Assembly: GCA_042094515.1 (NCBI GenBank)
Contig: JBELDA010000003.1
Span: forward strand, 1 to 64,000
DNA length: 64,000 nt
Source of the DNA: UBA952 sp042094515
GTDB taxonomy: Bacteria > Bacteroidota > Bacteroidia > Flavobacteriales_D > Crocinitomicaceae
Reading direction: 5' to 3'
Shown here: positions 27,465-36,895 of the stretch, piece by piece
Position numbering within the stretch: the first letter of the stretch is position 1
Layout of the letters: every line of letters starts with the position of its first letter
Translations under genes and position numbers: made by a program
The notes under the pieces: model-generated
The model's database searches: none
Told to the model about the DNA's origin: nothing
Seen by the model: only the letters and a program-made list of their open reading frames with translations

Positions 27465-28340
27465 ATGGCGGAATATAAAATCAAAGATCTGGAAAACCTT
27501 ACGGGAATTAAATCTCATACGATTCGTATATGGGAAAAACGTTACAGTATATTAACTCCAGATAGAACCGACACCAAAATCAGAACATATTCAGATTCCG
27601 AATTGACTCATTTACTTACGATTAGTATGCTTAATCGAAATGGGATTAAAATTTCCAAAATTGCGAAGCTCTCACAAGAAGACATGAACAAGCTTTTATG
27701 GGACATAAAAGTAAACAAAGAGCCTGAGTATAGCATGGAAAAGTTCATCTTAGCCCTCGTAACGCTTGACGAAGAAATGTTCAAAGAAACGTTAAATGGC
27801 TTATTAGAAGCTGTAGGTTTAGAAAAAACATTTACAAACCATCTCATACCCTTTTTAGATAGAATTGGCATCATGTGGTTAATTGGCTCTGTGAATCCAG
27901 CACAAGAACATTTCATGTCAAACCTTATTCGTCAGAAAATTATTTCTGAAATAGATAAACAGAAAGTTCCAGATTCAACAGATAAAGCTGTACTCATGTA
28001 TCTTCCAGAACATGAATGGCATGAAATAAGCCTATTGTTTTATCATTTCTTGTTGCGTTCCAAGGGCATCCCTACATTTTATTTGGGACAAAGTCTACCT
28101 TATGAATCTCTAGTAGAGTGTATAGAAAAATTGAAGCCCGATGCGATACTTACTTCTTGGCTAACTGCTGTAGACAATGATTTTGTGATTGGATATTTCA
28201 AAAAATTAAAGTCAGACTACCCGAATTTGGATGTTTTTGCTGGAGGAGCTCAAATTAAATCAAATTCAGCTTCCTTAAAAAATTATATTGTTGAGGTAGA
28301 AAACTTATCAAGTATATTGACAAAGCTCAAAACTCAATAA
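27465..28340 (+). CDS. MerR-family regulator with B12-binding-like domain (CarH/LitR type)
   Basis: 291 residues. An N-terminal MerR helix-turn-helix (about 3-75, IKDLENLTGIKSHTIRIWEKRYSIL) is followed by a four-helix cap and a cobalamin-binding Rossmann domain. The cap has W138, nine residues, then E148-H149, the Wx9EH motif of adenosylcobalamin photoreceptors. The Rossmann part has H186 in EWHEIS, at the position of the lower axial histidine, with serine for the usual glycine. A light- or B12-responsive repressor is inferred. It ends exactly where the convergent leuS ends, with no spacer. Confidence 0.88.
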   Translation: MAEYKIKDLENLTGIKSHTIRIWEKRYSILTPDRTDTKIRTYSDSELTHLLTISMLNRNGIKISKIAKLSQEDMNKLLWDIKVNKEPEYSMEKFILALVTLDEEMFKETLNGLLEAVGLEKTFTNHLIPFLDRIGIMWLIGSVNPAQEHFMSNLIRQKIISEIDKQKVPDSTDKAVLMYLPEHEWHEISLLFYHFLLRSKGIPTFYLGQSLPYESLVECIEKLKPDAILTSWLTAVDNDFVIGYFKKLKSDYPNLDVFAGGAQIKSNSASLKNYIVEVENLSSILTKLKTQ

Positions 28341-31121
28341 TTAAACTACAAAATTTACGATTTTTCCTGGAACTATAATCACCTTTTTGGGTTCTTTTCC
28401 GTCCAGCCATTTTATGGTTTGATCCATTTTCTCCAATTCCTTTTTAAGCTCATCTTGCTTCAAAGACAATGGCAGTTCTACCTTGAACCTCATTTTCCCA
28501 TTAAATGAAACGGGATATTCATAAGTGTCTTCAACCAAATAATCCTTATTGAATTCTGGATAATTTGACTCGTATAAAGTCCCAACCCCATTACCTATTT
28601 TTTCCCATAGCTCTTCACAAAAATGAGGAGCATAAGGCGCCAGCAGTATAATAAATTGTTCTAAAACTTCTTTGTTGTGGCACTTTTGTTCAGTAAATTC
28701 ATTAACAGCTATCATGTATGTGGAAACGCATGTATTTAATGAGTATCGATTGAGATCTTCACGAATACGCTTAATTGCCTTATGTAGGGTTTTCATATAT
28801 TCTTTTGAAGGAATGTCGTCTGACAATATTGAATTCCCATCAGAATCACAATATAATCTCCAACACTTTCTAAGAAAATTGTGTACTCCCGAGATGCCCT
28901 TAGTGTCCCAAGGCTTACTTTGCTCAATTGGGCCCAAAAACATTTCATATAGCCTGAGGGTATCCGCTCCAAAGTCGTGAACTAGGTCATCAGGAGTTTG
29001 AACATTGTATTTCGATTTTGACATTTTTTCAACTTCAAAACCACAAAGGTAATCTCCATTTTCCTCGACTATAAATGTAGCGTCTTTATATTCTGGCATC
29101 CATTCTTTAAATTTTTCCTGATCTAGCACATCATTATCAACTATTGCGATATCTACATGAATAGCAGTCGTATCATACTCTTTGACTTTACTTTTAGTGA
29201 CATAAGAATTTGTGCCATTAATTCTGTATACAAAATTACTTCTTCCTAAAATCATTCCCTGATTAATCAGTTTTTTGAATGGTTCTTCAAAAGGAATAAA
29301 GTTTAAATCAAATAAACATTTCGTCCAAAACCTCGAATACAAAAGATGTCCTGTTGCATGCTCTGATCCGCCAATATACAGGTCAACGTTTTTCCAATAG
29401 TCTACTTTTTCTTTGGATACAAATTCTTTTTCATTATATGGATCCATATATCTCAAAAAATACCAAGAGCTTCCTGCCCAACCTGGCATTGTATTGAAAT
29501 CCATACGGTCTCCCTCAGCATGCTTCCATTGGTTCTTATTAGCCCTTGCGAGAGGTGGTTCCCCTTCTTCAGTTGGCAAGTATTTATCAACCTCTGGAAG
29601 CTCAACGGGGAGATGTATGTCATCAACCATATAAGGAATATCATTTCTATAATATATCGGAAAAGGTTCTCCCCAATACCTTTGTCTTGAGAACACAGCA
29701 TCCCTTAACCTATAGTTTGTTTTTCTCTTACCGATTCCTTTACTTTCGATTGCTAAAATAGCAGCTTCGATAGCTTGATCAATTGAAAGATTATTTAAAA
29801 AATCAGAACCTGTGATTTTACCGGTTTTTTCCTCATATGCGCACTTGGAAACATCCGTATTTTCAAAAATATTGACAATGTCAATTCCAAATTTTTTGGC
29901 GAATAAATGATCTCTTTGGTCACCGCAAGGCACAGACATAACCGCTCCGGTACCATAGCTAGACAACACATAATCGCCTATCCATATTGGGATTTCTTTA
30001 CCTGTAAATGGATGAATGGCATATGCTCCCGTAAACTCTCCAGTGATATTCTTAACATCTGACTGCCTGTCCCTTTCTGATTTACTTGCTGACTTTTTTA
30101 TGTAACTTTTAACAGCATCTAATTGATTACTTTTAACAATCTCCATTACCAATTCATGTTCAGGAGCCAATACAATAAAGGTAACACCAAAAATAGTGTC
30201 AGGTCTTGTGGTAAAAACATCTACATTGCTTCCCTCATGTTTTGAAATTTCAAATGATACGGAAGCTCCAGTAGATTTTCCAATCCAATTTCTCTGCTGC
30301 TCTTTTAAAGAATCACTCCAATCTATACCTTCCAGATCATTTAACAACCTTTCCGCATAAGCTTTAATTCTCATTGACCATTGCCTCATTACCTTTTGCT
30401 CAACAGGATGACCGCCTCGAACGGATAGGCCATTGGAGATTTCATCATTCGCTAGAACTGTACCAAGTTTTGGGCACCAATTCACCTGAGATTCTGATAG
30501 ATATGCAATCCTATAGCATTGTAAAACCTCCTCCTTTTTTTCAATATCAAATTCTTGCCATTCAGTAGAGGTGAAATCTAGATGCTCATCATGATAAGCA
30601 TTTACCCCTTTCGAACCCTTTTCTTCAAAATGAGTTACCAAAGATTCTATTCGTTGAGAACTGTTAGAATGAAGGTCATAGTAAGCATTAAATAATTGCT
30701 TAAAGATCCACTGCGTCCATTTATAATATTCAGGAGAAGATGTCTTTACTTCCCGATCCCAATCATAACAAAAACCCATTTGGTCTAGCTGTTCTCTATA
30801 ACGCTTTATATTTCTATGAGTAGTAATTGCCGGATGTTGACCAGTCTGAATGGCATATTGTTCTGCTGGTAAGCCGAAAGAATCATAGCCCATTGGATGC
30901 AGGACATTAAATCCCAATAACTTTTTATACCTAGCAATTACATCAGAGGCAATATACCCTAATGGATGCCCTACATGAAGACCGGCTCCAGATGGATAAG
31001 GAAACATATCAAGCACGTAATACTTTTCTTTAGAGGTATCCTCAATTGTTTTGTAAGATTTATTTTCTTTCCAGAATTTAATCCACTTTTTTTCTATTTC
31101 CCTGAAATTGTATTCCATCAT
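28341..31121 (-). CDS. leuS: Leucyl-tRNA synthetase
   Basis: 926 residues, long for LeuRS but usual in Bacteroidota. Class I signatures are HVGHPLGY (49-56) and KMSKSKYN (about 705). The editing domain has TTRPDTIFGVTF and the conserved GTGAVMSVPCGDQRD. Extra segments near 140-195 and between GMILGRS and KMSKS account for the length. The stop abuts the MerR stop directly. Its promoter is not clear: a 7/8 match TATCTTTA lies about 22 bases upstream. Confidence 0.98.
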   Translation of the reverse strand: MMEYNFREIEKKWIKFWKENKSYKTIEDTSKEKYYVLDMFPYPSGAGLHVGHPLGYIASDVIARYKKLLGFNVLHPMGYDSFGLPAEQYAIQTGQHPAITTHRNIKRYREQLDQMGFCYDWDREVKTSSPEYYKWTQWIFKQLFNAYYDLHSNSSQRIESLVTHFEEKGSKGVNAYHDEHLDFTSTEWQEFDIEKKEEVLQCYRIAYLSESQVNWCPKLGTVLANDEISNGLSVRGGHPVEQKVMRQWSMRIKAYAERLLNDLEGIDWSDSLKEQQRNWIGKSTGASVSFEISKHEGSNVDVFTTRPDTIFGVTFIVLAPEHELVMEIVKSNQLDAVKSYIKKSASKSERDRQSDVKNITGEFTGAYAIHPFTGKEIPIWIGDYVLSSYGTGAVMSVPCGDQRDHLFAKKFGIDIVNIFENTDVSKCAYEEKTGKITGSDFLNNLSIDQAIEAAILAIESKGIGKRKTNYRLRDAVFSRQRYWGEPFPIYYRNDIPYMVDDIHLPVELPEVDKYLPTEEGEPPLARANKNQWKHAEGDRMDFNTMPGWAGSSWYFLRYMDPYNEKEFVSKEKVDYWKNVDLYIGGSEHATGHLLYSRFWTKCLFDLNFIPFEEPFKKLINQGMILGRSNFVYRINGTNSYVTKSKVKEYDTTAIHVDIAIVDNDVLDQEKFKEWMPEYKDATFIVEENGDYLCGFEVEKMSKSKYNVQTPDDLVHDFGADTLRLYEMFLGPIEQSKPWDTKGISGVHNFLRKCWRLYCDSDGNSILSDDIPSKEYMKTLHKAIKRIREDLNRYSLNTCVSTYMIAVNEFTEQKCHNKEVLEQFIILLAPYAPHFCEELWEKIGNGVGTLYESNYPEFNKDYLVEDTYEYPVSFNGKMRFKVELPLSLKQDELKKELEKMDQTIKWLDGKEPKKVIIVPGKIVNFVV

Positions 31122-31222
31122 TCAATAATAAGTTTGTAAAGATAGCTAATGTGTGTAATCATTTAACGTACCAAAACCCAAAATAAAATTAAATCAACAA
31201 AAAACACATAGCGATGTAATTG

Positions 31223-31239
31223 TTGGCATAATTATTGCA
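31223..31239 (+). promoter_or_regulatory. Sigma-54 (RpoN) promoter in gene-free spacer
   Basis: TTGGCATAATTATTGCA has the invariant GG (31225-31226) and GC (31237-31238) exactly 10 bases apart and matches 9 of the 11 specified TGGCACG-N4-TTGCW positions. It points right, into a stretch with no gene, ending at the terminator at 31329-31353. Transcription should begin near 31250. It needs an enhancer-binding protein; no clear upstream site was seen. Confidence 0.7.
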
Positions 31240-31249
31240 GTAATTGATT

Positions 31250-31354
31250 TAAAATTTGGAGAAAAAACTTCCATATTTTTGGTTTTTAACACTTTTTTTC
31301 ATAATTCAATGTTTTTAACGAAACATATAAAGGCCGGGGACTCCCCGGCCTTTT
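31250..31354 (+). ncRNA. Candidate sigma-54-dependent small RNA, about 105 nt
   Basis: The stretch runs from the predicted sigma-54 start to the end of a strong terminator. It contains a short hairpin near 31256-31273 (TGGAG against CTTCCA), a 6-bp hairpin ATGTTT/AAACAT at 31309-31326, and the GC-rich terminator stem. It is uridine- and adenine-rich between stems and no plausible ORF is contained in it. It lies between leuS and a UbiA-like gene, both on the other strand, so neither needs this promoter. No known RNA family was recognised. Confidence 0.45.
31329..31353. terminator. Strong intrinsic terminator, both orientations
   Basis: AAAGGCCGGGG (31329-31339), a 3-base loop, and CCCCGGCCTTT (31343-31353) form a perfect 11-bp stem with eight G-C pairs. 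On the plus strand it is followed by a further T. It can end both the minus-strand UbiA-like transcript and the candidate plus-strand small RNA. Confidence 0.9.
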
Positions 31355-31358
31355 GTAT

Positions 31359-32159
31359 TTACATAAATCGTAAAAATGCAGCTGTAATACCAATGAGCAT
31401 AAATGTAAAATCTGCAAAGACGAAAAAGTACTTATACCCTATTTTTTTATAAATGAAAGTCAATAAAAGGAAATATAAAAATCCAAAAATCCATGCGGGA
31501 GCATTATTTACTTCTTCAAAACGAAAAGACAAAATTAAAATAGAAAGTAGGACTATAAGCTGAATAACTCTCACTGATTTGTTCAATCCTATTATCTGCG
31601 GAATCGTCCTCATGTCTTTAGGGTCAAAATACACATCTTTAATATCTGAAGGAATCAATATAATCAGTAAAAACAAAAAGCCCAGTAACCATGGCTGAGG
31701 GGAATCAAAAATCATGAAGGGGAAGACAAAGAACAGAAAATACCATATTAATATTACGAATATCACCTTCATGTAAGGGATTTCTCTCAAGGAAAGCTTA
31801 CCTAATCTCTTCACATAAAACACACTAATTAAAACACAAATGACAGCTAAAAGATCTTGAGTAGGGTTGCCACCAAAAAAAGAGTAATATAATAGCGCAG
31901 CAAATATGGTTGGGATAAAGGCAAGAAAGTAAAGAGATCTTTTATTCACCGAGGTCCATTCTTTCATGTATTCAGGCAATCTGTTTTTACCATACTTCCA
32001 TAAACGATGAGAATTATAAACTCCAATGATACCCATGGAAATCATTAAAGCATATATCCAAGATAGGCTAGATTCCTTTTGTAAGCCAACTAAAAAGATG
32101 AAGCTACATAATGCCAAAAAAAGATGGCTTCTAATAAGGTATTTGAATATGCTATTCAT
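31359..32159 (-). CDS. UbiA-like integral membrane protein with degenerate first Asp motif
   Basis: 266 residues with eight to nine predicted transmembrane helices. SDIKDVYFDPKDMRTIPQIIG resembles the second Asp-rich motif of UbiA prenyltransferases, but the first (NDxxD) position reads YNSHRLWKYG without aspartates. It may be a divergent or inactive member; the substrate cannot be inferred. It is the last gene of a minus-strand run and is closed by the terminator at 31329-31353. Confidence 0.6.
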   Translation of the reverse strand: MNSIFKYLIRSHLFLALCSFIFLVGLQKESSLSWIYALMISMGIIGVYNSHRLWKYGKNRLPEYMKEWTSVNKRSLYFLAFIPTIFAALLYYSFFGGNPTQDLLAVICVLISVFYVKRLGKLSLREIPYMKVIFVILIWYFLFFVFPFMIFDSPQPWLLGFLFLLIILIPSDIKDVYFDPKDMRTIPQIIGLNKSVRVIQLIVLLSILILSFRFEEVNNAPAWIFGFLYFLLLTFIYKKIGYKYFFVFADFTFMLIGITAAFLRFM

Positions 32160-32200
32160 TATCCAATTTTATTGAAGAAACCAGAATAACCTGCAACACA

Positions 32201-32962
32201 TTATTTATTTTTAGTCTTGTTAAGTCTTTTTAGTTCCTTATACTTTAAATAATTTGAAGCAGCACTGATCTTGGCAATTTGAAACCCATTCACCCCATCC
32301 AGCATGCCTTTCTTAAAAAATAGAATGTTGACAAATTTGGTGAATGCGCTAACAGCAGGTTGAAATATGTATGTCTTTTTCCCTGCATTAAAATATTGTT
32401 GAGCCGCAAGTAATGCATATTTATTTGCTCTATCTATATGCTCCTTTTTATTATAGTATGAATAATGCTCTAAATGTCCGTTAAGGGTGTAGGTTTTTAT
32501 TGCAGCATCGTAATTTAGAAACTCATGTACAAGTTCTCCTTTCCAGTTTGCTTTCGTTTTTGGGAAAATTCTTGCTTTCGGCTCTGGATACCAACCACAA
32601 TGCTTTATCCATCGACCACAATAATTAGTAATTCGATTTACAATATAAATGTGCTCATTTTTAGCGTTTTTAAGCTTTAATATCTCACGTTGCAAAGTCT
32701 TACAAGGTACTTCATCCGCATCTATAGAAAAAATATAATCGGCATCAATAAGCTCGTTCAATTTGTTCTTGGTTTGAGCATAGCCTTCCCAGCTATCTTG
32801 AATAAACTTCACATTGTATTTGCCACATATCTCTTTGGTCCCGTCAGTTGAAAAGGAATCCAAAACAACTATTTCATCAACACAATCCACAAGACCCTTG
32901 ATACATCTTTCAATGTTTTTTTCTTCATTAAATGTAATTATTGCTGCAGCTATTCGGATCAT
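32201..32962 (-). CDS. Family 2 glycosyltransferase (LPS core type)
   Basis: 254 residues from the start chosen at 32962 (MIRIAAAIITFNEEKNIERCI); the frame is open to 33100 but those 46 residues are out-of-frame coding sequence of the upstream gene. Family 2 motifs are FNEEKNIERCI, DSFSTDGT and the metal-binding SIDADEV. The layout resembles WaaE/KdtX-type glucosyltransferases that extend the LPS core. Its ATG overlaps the DUF4837 stop by one base (TGATG). No transmembrane helices are evident. Confidence 0.88.
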   Translation of the reverse strand: MIRIAAAIITFNEEKNIERCIKGLVDCVDEIVVLDSFSTDGTKEICGKYNVKFIQDSWEGYAQTKNKLNELIDADYIFSIDADEVPCKTLQREILKLKNAKNEHIYIVNRITNYCGRWIKHCGWYPEPKARIFPKTKANWKGELVHEFLNYDAAIKTYTLNGHLEHYSYYNKKEHIDRANKYALLAAQQYFNAGKKTYIFQPAVSAFTKFVNILFFKKGMLDGVNGFQIAKISAASNYLKYKELKRLNKTKNK

Positions 32963-34017
32963 CACAAAATCGTTACGCTCTTCCAGATGGCTTGAATTTC
33001 TCTTATGGCATGAGTCCAGCTTGTTGATGAAGGAGCATCGACATAACCGCTGACACAAACAAGCTGATTTGTGTTGGGTTGTAAAAAGTGAAATGACCAA
33101 AAGGCTCCTCCTGTAGAATGTTGAAACCTGCCTTTGAATTCAAACATCCCTCTTACCTCAATTCCATTAATCGTTTCTTTAAAATTACTCTCTTCAGAAG
33201 AATGAGGATACACAAATTCATTATACTGAGTCCCCATATAAAGTCCTTGTGTTTCATGGGGCACATTATATTTTAGCATTGTATCCCTTGCTTTTAATAA
33301 TTGATCTATTCCAAGCTGACTTGAATCCGTATATGGATATTGATATACCATAATTCCGGAAAATATGGTCCCCAAATCCTGCTTCGAAGCACCAACAAAC
33401 TCAATTGGTCTAGATGCTGCGGGAAGCTCTATTCGACAAAAATTCTTCCTTGATGACACCATTTTTGATGCATTCGGGAGATCAATATGCACTCCAAAAT
33501 TTTGTTTAAGCTCACTATCTATTCGATTATTCTTTTCTTCAGCAAAACGCTTTCTAATCCGATTCCAAGATTCGTATTCAAATTTTTCATGAATATGATC
33601 TGCCCCAGCGTTAATGGTTTGAACCAATTGTGTATAATCTTTTGCGATTATCTCAATCACAAGCTGATTATTAGCCCACACATCATCTCTGTATTGTAAT
33701 TTTCCTTTATTCCCTTTGTGATTCTGGTCTATTGTCAAAAAAAGAACATTTCGGTGACGCTTCACTGCTCCAACAAAGTTTTTGTCGTTGTAATGTAAAA
33801 GCTCAAAAGTCGCCACATCAGGAAAGTATGGCATGATAAATCGCGTAAGGTTGGAGTCTAAATCAGAATGAATTGAAGAGTTCCAAATGGCATCATCACA
33901 GACCACCAATATTTCTCCTACCTTTCCTGTCACATACACCTCTGAAGAAAAGAATTCACCACAACCATTTAAATGAATGGCTAATATTATGGTAGAAAAC
34001 AGCTTCAGCAACCTCAT
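32962..34017 (-). CDS. DUF4837-family lipoprotein
   Basis: 351 residues with a lipoprotein signal (HLNGC, cysteine 19). The body matches the Bacteroidota DUF4837 family: GKVGEILVVCDDAIWNS near the start, NVLFLTIDQ and RGMFEFKGRFQHSTGGAFWSFHF later. No enzymatic residues are known. It sits between an MltD-like transglycosylase (2-base gap) and the glycosyltransferase (1-base overlap), which points to an envelope role. Confidence 0.82.
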   Translation of the reverse strand: MRLLKLFSTIILAIHLNGCGEFFSSEVYVTGKVGEILVVCDDAIWNSSIHSDLDSNLTRFIMPYFPDVATFELLHYNDKNFVGAVKRHRNVLFLTIDQNHKGNKGKLQYRDDVWANNQLVIEIIAKDYTQLVQTINAGADHIHEKFEYESWNRIRKRFAEEKNNRIDSELKQNFGVHIDLPNASKMVSSRKNFCRIELPAASRPIEFVGASKQDLGTIFSGIMVYQYPYTDSSQLGIDQLLKARDTMLKYNVPHETQGLYMGTQYNEFVYPHSSEESNFKETINGIEVRGMFEFKGRFQHSTGGAFWSFHFLQPNTNQLVCVSGYVDAPSSTSWTHAIREIQAIWKSVTIL

Positions 34018-34019
34018 CG

Positions 34020-35486
34020 TTATCTTATTCGTATTTTTTGTCCTATATCTAAACGGTTTATATTTATCCTTGGATTTAGTTTGCGTAATCTACTTTGTGA
34101 AACCCTATGCTTTTCAGCAATATGTCCAAATGTATCACCACTCCTTACCGTATAATATTTTCGGGTAGCCGCAGGTTTGGGTTTTGGCTTTGGCGGGGTA
34201 ACCTTTTTTTCAGATTCTATTCTTAGATGCTGACCAATGTATATATTTGTCGTTTTTAAACCATTCCAGTTCATAATTTCGTCCTCACTAACAGCATAAT
34301 AAGTAGCTACTTTTTTCAGCACTTCACCAGCTTGAACTTTGTGATAATATATATGTATGGTTTTTTGAATAGTATCGCCGGTTAAAGTATCTCTAACAAA
34401 AATCTTTTTTAGCTGTACCTCATCTGTTCCATAAATAGAATTTTCTAGCTTGATTAAAGAATCCTCCACACCCACAACCAAATTGATTTTTTCATGTGGC
34501 CCTGTAATACAAAATGCTGGATTTGATTTTGGAATATAAGTGGTTTTGAAAATGGGATTAAAGGCTTTGATATCTTCTAATGGCCAATCTATTAATTTTG
34601 AAATAGTTCCCATATGCATGGCAGATTTAAAACACATAGTGTCTATGGTTACATTATGAGCATTCATATTTACGGGTAAAATAAGATGTTCCTTATGATA
34701 CGTCATTAAATAAGTTACTGCTATAAAATTAGGGACATATCCCTGAGTTTCTCTTGGCAGATATGGCCTTACCTCCCAATACGTTTTCTTATCTCCAGAA
34801 CGCTTTATGGCTTTATTTACATTCCCAGGGCCTGCATTATAGGCTGCTAATGCGAGATTCCAATCTCCATAAATACCAAACAACTTTTTTAAATATCTAC
34901 ATGCGGCATCAGTAGCCTTTATTGGATCCATTCGTTCATCGATGTACGAATTTTCTTTTAATCCAAAATATAAACCCGTCCTATACATAAATTGCCATAG
35001 CCCTAGTGCACCAGCTCTTGATTTTACTTGGGGACGTAATCCGCTTTCAATTACGGCCAAATACTTTAACTCAATGGGTAATCCATATTCAGAAAGTTTT
35101 GATTCAAACATATCAAAATATAAAGGAGAGCGTCCCAAAACAACCTTAATAAAACCTTTTCTTTTATCTATAAAGTATTTAATGATTGAAAGAGCTGTTT
35201 CATTACATTGAAGCTGAAAAGGAGTCATTGTATTTATCCTGTCCAACCTTTTACAGATGGTATCATCTGAAACTTTTATTGATGAACCCCCGTTTTGTTC
35301 AATGGCTTTTTTTAGAGAATCTAAATTGATATTATTTGCATATTCTGCATAAAAAAGATTAAGGCTTTGCTCAATCGTATTTAAAAAAGAGACCTTATAC
35401 AGAGAATCCTCTTTTGGATCAGATGTATTTTGAGCAAGGGAAACGATTCCAAAACTCATAAATAATATAAATAACAATCCCCTCAT
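34020..35486 (-). CDS. MltD-like lytic transglycosylase with two LysM domains
   Basis: 488 residues. Signal peptide (ends about 19), then a GH23/SLT domain at about 120-300 with catalytic E147 in AVIESGLRP, GALGLWQFM and AYNAGPGNVNKAI. Two LysM domains follow near 375-425 and 443-488 (KYYTVRSGDTFGHIAEKHRVSQSRLRKLN). It cleaves the glycan strands of peptidoglycan in the periplasm. It begins one base after gatA ends. Confidence 0.95.
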   Translation of the reverse strand: MRGLLFILFMSFGIVSLAQNTSDPKEDSLYKVSFLNTIEQSLNLFYAEYANNINLDSLKKAIEQNGGSSIKVSDDTICKRLDRINTMTPFQLQCNETALSIIKYFIDKRKGFIKVVLGRSPLYFDMFESKLSEYGLPIELKYLAVIESGLRPQVKSRAGALGLWQFMYRTGLYFGLKENSYIDERMDPIKATDAACRYLKKLFGIYGDWNLALAAYNAGPGNVNKAIKRSGDKKTYWEVRPYLPRETQGYVPNFIAVTYLMTYHKEHLILPVNMNAHNVTIDTMCFKSAMHMGTISKLIDWPLEDIKAFNPIFKTTYIPKSNPAFCITGPHEKINLVVGVEDSLIKLENSIYGTDEVQLKKIFVRDTLTGDTIQKTIHIYYHKVQAGEVLKKVATYYAVSEDEIMNWNGLKTTNIYIGQHLRIESEKKVTPPKPKPKPAATRKYYTVRSGDTFGHIAEKHRVSQSRLRKLNPRININRLDIGQKIRIR

Positions 35487-35487
35487 C

Positions 35488-36891
35488 TTATAAATAGCTC
35501 TTTAATATTCTTGAATAACTAAATAATTCCTTTTCGTTAAAACGATCTGACATCAGCTGCAATCCAAAAGGCATGCCATTTGAATGGATACCGAAAGGGA
35601 TACTAATTGCAGGATTACCACTTAAATTAGCATGAACGGTAAAGATGTCCTGTAAATACATTTGAATCGGATCCTTAACACTTCCTTGCTCAAACGCTGT
35701 AGAAGCAGTCGTTGGAAATAGCATGACATCGACATTTTTAAAAAAACAATCTGTGGACTTTTTTACCAATTGCCTTACTTTTTGTGCTTTCGTATAATAC
35801 GCATCATAATAACCATGTGAAAGAACAAAGGTACCAGTCATGATTCGTCTTTTGACTTCCTTACCAAAACCTTCAGTTCTCGATTTCTTATAGGTGTCTT
35901 CAACTCCCTCAGCAGCATCGCTTCGATGTCCATAATGTACCCCATCAAATCTGGACAAATTCGATGATGCTTCTGCCGTGCTTAGCACGTAATAAGTCGG
36001 AACTAAATAATCTAAATACGGGAATTCACACTCCACCAACTCTATATTATTCGATTCTAGTTTCGATTTTAATTCATGTAGCTTTGTCTTGATTTCAGGA
36101 TCTATACCCTCATGATTCATGTACTCTTTAACATATCCGATTCTTAGCTTTTCCTTTTCTTGTTTTGGATTGTTGATTTCTTTAGAAATCGAAGTTGAGT
36201 CCATTGGGTCCTCTCCTCTACTAAGCTCAAAAACCAACTCGCTATCCTCAATACAATTAGAAAAAACACCTATTTGATCAAAAGATGAAGCATACGCAAT
36301 TAAACCATAGCGACTAAAGCATCCGTAAGTCGGTTTTAGCCCAAAGGTATTCGTCCATGACGCTGGTTGACGAACGGACCCTCCTGTGTCGCTTCCCAAC
36401 GCAATTGTGCATAAGCCCGCTGAAACTGCTACTGCAGAACCTCCTGAAGATCCTCCCGGGACATACTTCTCATTAAAATTATTATTTACATTTCCGTAAA
36501 ATGAATTTTCATTTGAGCTTCCCATGGCGAACTCGTCACAATTGAGTCTTCCAATAATAATAGCGTCTTCATCGATAAGTCTTTGTAATACCGTAGCTGT
36601 GTAGAGTGATTCGAAATTACTGAGTATTTTGGAAGAGGCAGAAACCTTATGTCCTTTGTAGCAGATATTGTCCTTTATACCGACAATGACACCTGCCAAT
36701 TTACCAGCATTTCCTTTCTTTATTTTTTTATCAACCGCAGCGGCTACTGATCTTGCAGATACCTCAAATACTTCAACAAATGCATTTAAGCTAGATTTTT
36801 CTTTTATTTTTGAAATGCTAGTTTCAACAATCGAAGACACAGTTTGTCCTGCGTGTAACGCCTCATTTATGTCGGCAATTGTCTTATACAT
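35488..36891 (-). CDS. gatA: Aspartyl/glutamyl-tRNA(Asn/Gln) amidotransferase subunit A
   Basis: 467 residues. An amidase-signature enzyme supplying ammonia to convert Glu-tRNA(Gln) to Gln-tRNA(Gln). The Ser-cisSer-Lys triad is visible: K73 in GIKDNICYKG, a serine in PGGSSGGSAV (146-153), and the nucleophile S172 in GSDTGGSVRQPA. GatB and GatC are not in the window. It lies between tatA (4-base gap) and the transglycosylase (1-base gap). Confidence 0.96.
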   Translation of the reverse strand: MYKTIADINEALHAGQTVSSIVETSISKIKEKSSLNAFVEVFEVSARSVAAAVDKKIKKGNAGKLAGVIVGIKDNICYKGHKVSASSKILSNFESLYTATVLQRLIDEDAIIIGRLNCDEFAMGSSNENSFYGNVNNNFNEKYVPGGSSGGSAVAVSAGLCTIALGSDTGGSVRQPASWTNTFGLKPTYGCFSRYGLIAYASSFDQIGVFSNCIEDSELVFELSRGEDPMDSTSISKEINNPKQEKEKLRIGYVKEYMNHEGIDPEIKTKLHELKSKLESNNIELVECEFPYLDYLVPTYYVLSTAEASSNLSRFDGVHYGHRSDAAEGVEDTYKKSRTEGFGKEVKRRIMTGTFVLSHGYYDAYYTKAQKVRQLVKKSTDCFFKNVDVMLFPTTASTAFEQGSVKDPIQMYLQDIFTVHANLSGNPAISIPFGIHSNGMPFGLQLMSDRFNEKELFSYSRILKSYL

Positions 36892-36895
36892 AGAA

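Noticed and set aside
33000..33100. Upstream start of the glycosyltransferase at 33100
   Set aside because: The extra 46 residues come from another frame of the DUF4837 gene and do not resemble a glycosyltransferase N-terminus; the ATG at 32962 gives the normal start.
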